Shown: positions 56,291 through 64,000 of the stretch, in pieces
Position numbering within the stretch: the first letter of the stretch is position 1
Layout of the letters: every line of letters begins with the position of its first letter
DNA from: Paramyrothecium sp. XJ0827
Taxonomy: Eukaryota > Ascomycota > Sordariomycetes > Hypocreales > Stachybotryaceae
Direction: 5' to 3'
DNA length: 64,000 bases
Assembly: GCA_020881915.1 (NCBI GenBank)
Contig: JAJFPB010000010.1
Location: 1,116,001 to 1,180,000 of the forward strand
The notes under the pieces: generated by a model
What the model was told of the DNA's origin: nothing
Seen by the model: the letters and a program-made list of their open reading frames with translations, nothing else
The model's database searches: none
Made by a program: the position numbers and the translations under genes

Positions 56291-56471
56291 TTAGCTTGCT
56301 TGCTCTTCCGAACCACTTCGACCTCGGCTGGCCCGGTGAGGCTCGAAGCCCACATCGCTCTCTCGCGAAATCCGTGCCAATGCGTGGCATTGAGCTCCGT
56401 TAACGACTCAGATCAAGCACCTGATCGACTGACCGACCGACCGACCGGTTCAGTGTTGGACTTGATTCTCG

Positions 56472-58166
56472 ATGGGCAGAGCCCTCGACAAACTGTCGTC
56501 ACCCATTTTCTCAGGAAATATGGCCACCAGCATCCACAGCCACAAACGCATCCTCAAAATGCGCAACCCTTTCATCCGAGCCCTCATGGCCGCCACCGGC
56601 GTGCTGCTCTTCCTCTACGTTACCACCCGATCCAACACCTACGATGTCCGAACCCAGATCCTCGAAAAGGCCGGCATTAAGATTTCCTCAGCTTCGAGTC
56701 AAAGACCCCTCGTCGAGGACAACCCCTCGAGCTCTGCCGTCGACTTCAACCACGAGCCCACCACAACCCACCAGATGAGCTGCGATTACAATGCCGAGCA
56801 CCTCCGCCACCTCAAGGCGCGCTACAGCCTCGACGAGAAGTTTCAGTACATGAAGCGCTACGTCCGCTTTAACCGCACCCCGAATCTGGAGCGCAAGAGC
56901 TTGACCAAGCTTGACCAAAACTTGTTGACCGGCCCTTTCAAGCTGGTTGACATGGCCAATCTCCACGACGTAGAGAGCAGGTGTGCCGAGCCACTTGAAC
57001 TTCCGGTGCCGAGGTCCGGCCTCCCCAGCACCGTCAACGCCTCCGACTTCATGTTTGGCGTGTCCACGACCTACAGTCGTTTTATGGACCCCAACACCAC
57101 GCCAATCAACGAGTGGATATACTGGTTGACCGACAGCCATGGACACAGCAACGGCGGCAAGCTGCTGCTCATGTTGCTCGATGCTAGTGACGAGGAGCTT
57201 CAAGAGGTGGCCAACCTGGTGGGCGACGTTGGAATCGACGTTGAAGTCTACCATTCCGAATCCTCTGTCGAGATGGCCGTTCGCTACCTTACCCTTGTGC
57301 CGACTCTCTTCACCCATCGCGACGCGCCAAAGAAGAAGTGGTTTGTCACATGCGACGACGACACATTCTTCCCCAGCATGCACGGCCTTCTAGAAAAAAT
57401 CGGCTCATACGACCACACGCGCGAAATGTACATCGGTACCTTGTCCGAAGACATTGGTGCTGTGGAGCGTCACGGATCCCAAGCCTTTGGTGGTGCCGGC
57501 GTATTTCTCTCCCTGCCTATGGCCCGGCGCGTCACCGAACTATACGGTCTCTGCGCTTCCGAGCAGAAGATCGTTGAGTCGAATTCGGGGTGGGGACCCC
57601 AGGGCGACATCTTGCTGCGCAAATGCATTTACGAAAACACGGAGACGCGTCTGACCAACTTGTGGGATCTTTGGCAGCTAGACTTCTATGGCGATCCCAG
57701 CGGCTTCTACGAATGGGGCATCAAGCCGCTCTCCCTCCACCATTACCGTGGCGGCGGCTGGCACATTGCGCGACCAGGCCAATTAACCAAGATTGCTCAG
57801 ACATGCGGTGAGGACTGTTCGCTTCTCCGCTTCAAGACCCATGACGACTTCATCGTCTCAGGCTACTCAGTCGCGCACTACCCCGAAGGCATCACCTTCG
57901 ACCATCTCCAGATGGAAGGAACGCTTCGCCCGTACCCGGAAGACAAGGGCTGGAACCTCGACTACGCCTTCGGACCGCAGCGCCCGTCGATGCTTAAGAC
58001 CGGACGCAAGATTGCCTGGGAGCTTCAGGAGGCGGAGGTGCATGCCGACGGTTCTGTTTCACAAATTTATACGCGCAAGAAGGACGATTGGCGCTGGGTC
58101 TACCCCGACGAGTCGCCAATGAGCAACATCGATGGAGCCATTGAATTGGTGTGGATACCCGCTTGA
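56472..58166 (+). CDS. GT31/fringe-like glycosyltransferase, type II membrane protein
   Basis: A single-exon 564-aa protein from the ATG at 56472 (ATGs at residues 17 and 30 are alternative starts). The membrane anchor is at about 34-52 (FIRALMAATGVLLFLYV), giving a Golgi type II topology. The luminal domain has WIYWLTDSHGHSNGGKLLL, then the metal-binding DDD at residues 295-297 in WFVTCDDDTFF, FGGAGVFLSLPMARR, and GPQGDILLRKC typical of fringe-like (DUF604) enzymes. Cysteines cluster near TCGEDCSLL. The family transfers a sugar from a UDP donor to glycans; the acceptor is unknown. Strong GC-rich third positions and no lesions suggest an active, conserved gene. Confidence 0.9.
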   Translation: MGRALDKLSSPIFSGNMATSIHSHKRILKMRNPFIRALMAATGVLLFLYVTTRSNTYDVRTQILEKAGIKISSASSQRPLVEDNPSSSAVDFNHEPTTTHQMSCDYNAEHLRHLKARYSLDEKFQYMKRYVRFNRTPNLERKSLTKLDQNLLTGPFKLVDMANLHDVESRCAEPLELPVPRSGLPSTVNASDFMFGVSTTYSRFMDPNTTPINEWIYWLTDSHGHSNGGKLLLMLLDASDEELQEVANLVGDVGIDVEVYHSESSVEMAVRYLTLVPTLFTHRDAPKKKWFVTCDDDTFFPSMHGLLEKIGSYDHTREMYIGTLSEDIGAVERHGSQAFGGAGVFLSLPMARRVTELYGLCASEQKIVESNSGWGPQGDILLRKCIYENTETRLTNLWDLWQLDFYGDPSGFYEWGIKPLSLHHYRGGGWHIARPGQLTKIAQTCGEDCSLLRFKTHDDFIVSGYSVAHYPEGITFDHLQMEGTLRPYPEDKGWNLDYAFGPQRPSMLKTGRKIAWELQEAEVHADGSVSQIYTRKKDDWRWVYPDESPMSNIDGAIELVWIPA

Positions 58167-59649
58167 GTTTGGCCGTTACAGCTCGAGACCTCAGCAAAGT
58201 AGCTCCCGAGAACTCAAATCTACGCTTCAACGCCCTTGCCTTCCCGTTTAGGCAAGGGACTGATCTGTGTTTAACTATGGAATGCGGCAGCAGCCGCTAT
58301 TTGGACCTCGCAGGAGCAAGTACTCCACTTCAAGGGCTGCGCCGAAACGGCTGTCTCATCGGATGAGACAGCACTGAGATGCCATCCACTGTTCCGGAAC
58401 CCGATAACTCTAACAAAGCTTCACGCTCTGCAAAGAAATATTTCTCATACTCTCTGTCCAGTTCTACAGGCATTGGCTACGATCTTGTTTCGCAATCGCC
58501 AACTTCCGCCTTGACCTACGACTCAACTTCAGCCGGCGGCCTGTATTTCTCATTTCTCATTGAGATGAACACCTTTGAACAAGTCGTTCACTTTACCTTT
58601 TGAATCATTGCACAAATTGGCGTTCTGATGACTGGCGCTGTACACAGCGACCTTGAGTCACGTCCAGGTTGATGCTTTATTTGCGCATCTTGAAAAGAGT
58701 CGCAGACAGTGGGGGTTCACTACAAAACACTTTTGTTGATGCAGACACTGTTCTGCTAGCACGACTCTATCCGTTTCCTTATTTGTCCACAAGGAAAGAG
58801 AAGTGCATTGGATATAGACTTGGCGTACGTGTACATGGCGGTTTCCAATGTTTCTCGACCCGTTATAAACGATGGAGCTTAGAACCAAGCTGTCCCTCGA
58901 TAGAACCAGGACGTGTTGCGAGGGCGGATCTTGACAGGGCAGACGGTGGCTTTCCACAGAGAGTTTCCTTATTGTAGTTGTTTGACGAAGCATAGAAATG
59001 GAAAGGGATACCCAAGCACAGCCATAGGCGTGCTTTAGACTGGGGGCAGGTGGTCGCATCAGAGCAGAGAAAACCCCTGCGATAGTGTACAGGTCAATTC
59101 CTGCGGTAGTACGCAGGCTCTTGATAAGATCTGGCTCCAATGTGAAAACCTTTACCTTATTTTCCTGACCTCCTTTTCCGGGTTTAGTGAACTTTGATGT
59201 CGCGCTGTAAGACTCTAATCGATGCTTGTGATATCTATTTTGTCGTCGTTTTACCTGTTTCGGGTAAAGCAACAAGTGGTCGGCCGGGCTACCCAATCAA
59301 GTAAGTAGCTTGTCCAGGACATGGGAAGCAAAATCAGAAAGAGGGTGGCATCCTCTGCCACAACGATCGTCATCTAGTCTAATGGGCTCATTCGCCTAGA
59401 TTGGAAAGTGAACAGAAGGAATCCGACAGGTCGACGTAGGGTAGGTGACAGCCTCGCTGGCTGGGCATTCTTTTCGAGCCTCCCTCATATCACATCTATT
59501 ACGAAGATATGATACGCAGCTACTGTTCTTGACCTTGTCAACATCTGTCTCGTAGCAATGCCAATCTGACCGCACTCTCAGCAACACTTGGAGGTACCCA
59601 GCAATCTATTTTGCCTTTGGATTCTTTCATGTTAACTGTTTGGAGGAGA
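58167..59649. other. 1.5-kb intergenic, no supported gene
   Basis: A 212-aa minus-strand open frame (58658-59296) starts from a non-ATG or weak start and has no domain, so it is not called. The interval otherwise shows nothing beyond the 3' flank of the GT31 gene. Confidence 0.4.
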
Positions 59650-60695
59650 CTTTCGAAACGCAGCCCTTCGATGGAGTGGCCTCTTGTTACAGCCTATAAT
59701 GCATTGGAGGATCTGCCGCTGTGGGTTGATGCGCTTTGCATCAAAAGAGAGACCCTGATGAGCGGAATCAGCAAGTGGCTCGGATGAGGGAAATCTACAC
59801 CAGTGCAGCAAACGCCATATGATGAATTAAGGAATCTGCTGAACATAGTATCGGCTCCTGCCTTCCTTTGATCCGCGGCGTGGATGGAGCATACCTCGAC
59901 GCTTCAGCTCCCGGCGGTAAGACCCTGAACCCGTTTTGCAATGCCTGAAGGAGAACCCGCAGTTTGGCGAGTCTGAAGATGGGAACTGGGCCTTCGGGAA
60001 CGGACACTAGGACGCGTTGTCTCGCTCAGGCATGGTGCTGGCAGTCGCCCTCCGGGCTTGCGCGACCGCCCGTCGCGACTTTGTGTACAGGCTGCTGGGG
60101 ATCATAGAGGCGCAGATCGCCATCAGCTACCGTAAGTCCAGGGCAAGTTGTACGTGGACTGGGTGCGATGGAAGCTGGCGAATCGGTCGTCTGATGCTGT
60201 GGGCTTCTTGAGCCTCAACCTCGAAAGGGGGCATCGGTATGCACAGCACCAAGGGTGGGGATGATGTGCTCTAACTAGCCTCATGAATGTCCAAGCTGGC
60301 GCAGTCACGCTACGCTTCGCCCACGGTCTGCCACATGGAACTCTGAGCTGCGCATTGCTCTCCCGGGTTTCCGATGCCCGGTGGTACAACCGAATGGATC
60401 ACTGAACCTTCTTGGAGTGGTTTACAGTGATATTCACGCATCCCTTCAATTCGACGTGTCCTAAGTAAAGGTCAAGGTCTAGCTGGAAAATACTCTCTAC
60501 CGCCACCTCCATATCTGCCTACAGTCATCGACGTGCTGGAATAGTCCGACGGGAAGGCCGTAGGCCCATCACTCGTCCGACTCCTGGACATGCATACCTA
60601 CAGTCAACGAATGGAATTAGGAAATGAGAAACTAGTCGTGCAGCCGAGCTTCCACTCCGCCGAAGCATTCCCCGAAACCATCGACGACCCGTAAG
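59650..60695 (+). pseudogene. HET-domain (heterokaryon incompatibility) gene remnant
   Basis: Fragments of a HET protein in successive frames. The first gives LPLWVDALCIK; a shift at about 59750 leads to DPDERNQQVARMREIYTSAA, the conserved HET-domain segment, then TGA stops. Later pieces read RDFVYRLLGIIEAQIAISYR, then KLYVDWVRWKLANRSSDAVG in the next frame, WNSELRIALPGFRCPVVQPN, and KYSLPPPPYLPTVIDVLE with a TAG. The order matches the usual HET architecture (domain, VYGLLGI block, variable C-terminus). HET genes control non-self recognition and cell death after hyphal fusion; this copy has at least four lesions and cannot make a full protein. The ends are approximate. Confidence 0.75.
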
Positions 60696-63202
60696 AGTCA
60701 CCTGACCCCCATCATCTACGGCTGCGATGGGCTGTGCGTGCTGGAGGCTTGTCGGGACATGCTAGGTGCCCGGGATGTCTAAGGCGCGGTGTGATGGACG
60801 AGGTTGGGAGGGTGCGGTTGGAGGCTCGGGGGCTTTTGGATACGTTGATAGGGTTTGGGGGGGGAAGGGGGCGAGCTCTCTATAATCAGCGAGGACCAAA
60901 ACTTTACTACTACGCACATTGTTGAGGACTTGGTTTTCGGTGTGCTATGTGGCTCAATTACAGGCTGTTCCACTGTGGACGACACGACTGACATCTTGGA
61001 GAATGCTTCACATTAACCTCATGGCCAGGACGCGGTAAATAGTATGTCTCGATGAGATCACTAGACCCACGACAGCAACTCGAGGGGAAGCGAATACCAC
61101 GACTACGAGAGTAAGGAACTGGACGTTCTCCGCATTCCACTCATCACCATATCCTACCCCTGAGACTCCGGCCAATTTCTTATCTGTTAGTCAAGTCCGA
61201 TTGCAGCCGCTCGTGATAACGGTCAATAGCCTTTCAAACTCAGCTCTCATGTAGTCGAAACACGGTTCGGTGGTCCACTTCTTGTCGACAGGGTAAGAAC
61301 CTCCGTTCACGGCCGGTCAACAGCAATAGCCGAAAGATCGATCGGCCAAAAGTCGAGACAGCAATGCATGTGCTCGTCGACTTTCAGGCCGCGCATTGGC
61401 CGGGATATCGCTAGGATGGCCGTGGGTGCAACAGACTGATCCTTCAAGATGTAACATCTGAGGGAAAGGCCAGGGCAGGGAAGCAGAGGAGCTAATCGCC
61501 AAGCCGCATGACCCTCCTGCCGGCCTTGATAGAGCGAATGGAATTTTGATTCGCAACTTGTTTGCTATCGGGCTCCAGCGCCTAGCCGAGAAGGGTCTGG
61601 GTTGCAACGTGGTGGGAACAACCAGGTGAGGAAAACATCCCCACGTTAGAGATTGCCTGTTCTACTGTACGCTCTCTCTAACTCACACTACCTGATATCG
61701 ACCAGGTAATAATACTCACGTAATATTTCAAACATAGTCTGACCGTTTCCTAGGCGTAATTTTAAGCATAATTCGTCTTGTGGGGTGCGCTTCATAGGAG
61801 ACATCCGTCCTGCAACTTGCAGCCACGATGTAAGGAGACTGACAAGGACCTTTTGAGATAGCCTATTCGAAGAGGCCCTCCTGAACTTCTGACCAGACAG
61901 GCATATTATTTCAGCTCAATTAGACCGATGGTCCGATGGGAATCGAAGGCTCCGACTTGCTTCTGGCCCATCCATCCATGGCCGCCGCCAAGGGACTTTG
62001 AAGGTGGCTTGCAACCAAGCTTCGGGTATGTAGGATTATGTTGGGCCTGCCACGAATTTGAGAGATTGCCGAATGGCATTGTCAACTGGAGGCCTGCACT
62101 CTGTGGTTTGACCTTTTGAATCTCTGATAGGCATTTGTCCGAAGCGAGCCTGCAGGGGAATGCATGCCCAATTCCATCCAACCCGCCAGGTATCAAAAGC
62201 CCTCGCTTCAAGTTTGATAGCGTGTCAAGAGACAGGCTGTTCTGATCATTCCTTTACTTTTTCTGCAGAGCCTCCAGAAAAAAGGGCATAGGCTCGAGTG
62301 TCAGTTGAAAGGTAACCACTTCGGCAACATTGAGCGCTGTTCGAAGAATTTTGAGCTACTTCGGTCAAAGCGACTATCCGGCAGCCTCCTCCAAGACCCC
62401 AGCCTTGCCGAAGCAGGGGCTTATTTAGCAAGTTCCTATTTCAGAAGGCTGCTCTTGCAAGGCAGTAGTCGAGGCCTCCCAGCTTCAGACTATTTGTTGA
62501 CATAGCCGGTAGCCAGGAGCCAACACCGGAACCATGCATTAGGTCTAACCTTGACTGGGAAGAAGTCCCGTTTGTATGTCGAGGCCGTGGTATTATGCTG
62601 AGTGGCTTATACCAGCACCAACTCGCCGAGGTGTTTAAAGTCTGGAGACGACTAAACTTGTGAAGATGAACAAAATCATTAATACCGGGCAATACTTATT
62701 GAATGGCATCTACGGCTGGGTGTTTTTTTTTTTTTTTTGCAGAAGCAGAGAAAATTCATCACTGACGCTATGTTGGATCCCGCGTCCGCCGTCCTTGCCG
62801 TTGGCTGTAAGCATATTTGAGACGGGTGATCATCTCGTAACGTGAGATCCCTTGATCGTGCATGGCGGTTGTACACTCAGGGCTACGCCGGATGTCCGTG
62901 CAGCAAGGCCTAACCCATGGCTGTGGTAGTATCAGGGGCCTTTGTGGCATGGATCGGCATCTCAATATCTTCAGCTAACTATGAGGGGCCGAGCATGATT
63001 CCTTGGAACCTTATGGACCAATGGTCAATATCTGCAAGGGCACTCTCAAGACTTGGCATGTGCTGCCAGAACTATAAGTATTCGCATCTCTCCCCGTTCT
63101 GAGACTTGAATATCTTCATCCTCATCAATCCAGCTCATCACTCAGCAGCACAACTCCAACGCCCAAGTTCAGCTCATCTGTTCACTCCTCAACACCGCAA
63201 AC
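60696..63202. other. 2.5-kb intergenic, no supported gene
   Basis: No coding pattern or domain on either strand. A 16-nt poly-T run is at 62723-62738. The final 130 nt form the promoter of the cysteine-rich peptide gene. Confidence 0.5.
63073..63080 (+). promoter_or_regulatory. Candidate TATA box for Cys-rich peptide
   Basis: TATAAGTA about 123 nt upstream of the ATG at 63203, followed by a CT/CA-rich leader typical of expressed secreted-protein genes. Confidence 0.45.
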
Positions 63203-63465
63203 ATGCGTTTCACCACCATCATTGCTTTCCTCACTACTGCGCTCTTCGCTCAGAGCGCCGCTGCCATCTGCTGCACAACTTGCCACCAGCGCATGGCCAA
63301 GTGCATTGCCGACTGCGAGAAGTCGGGCAAGGGAGAAGTCCTCTGTGGGAAGGTTTGCTACGGTCCCGGTGTAAGTAATTGTCAGGAAAGCCCGAATGGT
63401 TCACCCAAACTGATCAGAACTTGTAGATGGGCTGCATCCGCACTCCATGCGATGGAAAATGCTAG
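63203..63465 (+). CDS. Small secreted cysteine-rich peptide (10 Cys)
   Basis: Two exons (63203-63370, 63427-63465) with a 56-nt GTAAGT...TTGTAG intron give 68 aa. A signal peptide covers about residues 1-21 (IIAFLTTALFAQSAAA). The mature ~47-residue part has ten cysteines: a CC pair, TTC, AKC, ADC, VLC, KVC, MGC, TPC and the final GKC. Without splicing the frame runs on for 93 aa without the cysteine pattern, so the spliced form is much better. The class could be an effector, an antimicrobial/antifungal-like peptide or a hydrophobin-unlike surface peptide; I do not recognise a family and infer no activity. It is adjacent to no biosynthetic genes. Confidence 0.8.
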
Positions 63466-64000
63466 AGGCCTTCAAAGATTCTAGCCACTTGGATTGGCAG
63501 GTTTTAGAAATATTTTCGATGGAAAAGGGATTTGGAATGTTGGGGGCTCTAAAATGACGGACATCGCTGAGGAATAAGCAAAGTAAGAGAAGGTTTCTGC
63601 AGCAATAATTTAAGACACAACGTTTCCCAAATTTGCCATCCAAATGCTTCAACGAAGAAATGCAAATTCGTCAATATTTCCCCTGAGTGATAATGAAGCG
63701 TGACTTTGTCCCTGCGTCAGATGTTACAGGAAAGTTGGGTTGTTGAGTGGACCACCAAGGCTGGTGCATCAAGGCCACTCCTTTAGAAATGTGGTATACC
63801 TGGCGTGTCCCAGTCTGTACTTGCCATCAAATGGGCGTTGGTATTATCGCAGGGTCAGCGGTGGTTGATGCCGTTTACTTCTACCAACCGGAATCTAACC
63901 ACGAAGCAAATTTAGTGCTCATAGGCTTTCCACTCGTCACTTTACCAATATCAGACATATCGGCTTATCCAACTACGACGAGAAACACAAGCAAGATATC
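63466..64000. other. Intergenic, right window edge
   Basis: The 3' flank of the Cys-rich peptide gene; no further gene is visible before the window ends. Confidence 0.5.

Larger units (their letters stand above)
52058..56471. other. 4.4-kb intergenic with long pyrimidine-rich leader
   Basis: The largest gene-free interval. It has an 11-bp direct repeat (52739-52779), three AGGTACCT palindromes (52982, 55172, 55499), and from about 55660 to 56290 strongly CT-rich sequence that looks like the promoter or 5' leader of the GT31 gene. Open frames in the leader (for example 55437-56294) are low-complexity Ser/Pro/Leu/Phe and are not called. Between 53000 and 54500 nothing recognisable is present. 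Confidence 0.5.

Noticed and set aside
55437..56294. 285-aa plus-strand open frame
   Set aside because: Low-complexity product of CT-rich DNA with no domain; more likely leader sequence of the GT31 gene.
58658..59296. 212-aa minus-strand open frame
   Set aside because: No domain, no clear start and no coding-like composition.
63371..63484. Unspliced 93-aa version of the Cys-rich peptide
   Set aside because: Strong splice sites and the cysteine-rich ending support the 68-aa spliced form.

Overview
The window reads as nuclear DNA of a filamentous ascomycete (Pezizomycotina, most likely a Sordariomycete). Genes are well spaced, carry few and short GT-AG introns (48-97 nt, often with a CTGAC/CTAAC-like branch site), and include families typical of these fungi: a CFEM-domain Pth11-like receptor, an Egh16/MAS-like surface protein, an RTA1 protein, Zn2Cys6 and Clr5 proteins, and HET and NB-ARC remnants. 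No tRNA, rRNA, intact transposon or CRISPR array was found. All assignments come from reading the sequence; no database search was run.

Layout. 0-9.4 kb: CFEM receptor, TIM17 (mitochondrial import), a small secreted protein with a clear TATA box, an SDR gene broken by one in-frame TGA, and a 756-aa T5orf172-domain protein. 9.4-19 kb: chorismate synthase (shikimate pathway), a secreted GMC flavo-oxidoreductase and a convergent Egh16-like protein. 20-32 kb: a badly broken serine beta-lactamase-like gene, an intact SDR, an NB-ARC remnant, a GH47 alpha-mannosidase (N-glycan trimming), an FSH1-type serine hydrolase, an AT-rich gene desert with a scrap of a sugar transporter, and a 72-aa orphan gene. 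32-47 kb: a 1213-aa Clr5-ankyrin protein, an alcohol-oxidase-like scrap, a GT1/GT28 glucosyltransferase with a decayed C-terminal half, an RTA1 membrane protein, a Zn2Cys6 regulator and a 144-aa orphan. 50-64 kb: a proline-rich SYLF (Ysc84-type) protein, a GT31/fringe-like glycosyltransferase behind a long pyrimidine-rich leader, a shattered HET gene, and a 10-cysteine secreted peptide.

Housekeeping genes (TIM17, chorismate synthase, GH47, GT31) are interleaved with accessory genes, so this is not one tight pathway cluster. The most striking feature is the number of gene relics: seven loci (SDR, beta-lactamase-like, NB-ARC, sugar transporter, alcohol oxidase, glucosyltransferase tail, HET) carry stops or frameshifts. 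Many of the stops could be single C-to-T changes (CAA/CAG/CGA to TAA/TAG/TGA), which fits RIP-like mutation or general decay. No coherent new multi-gene system could be demonstrated. The best unexplained candidates are the 10-Cys secreted peptide, the 72-aa orphan gene, and a recurrent intergenic AGGTACCT palindrome.
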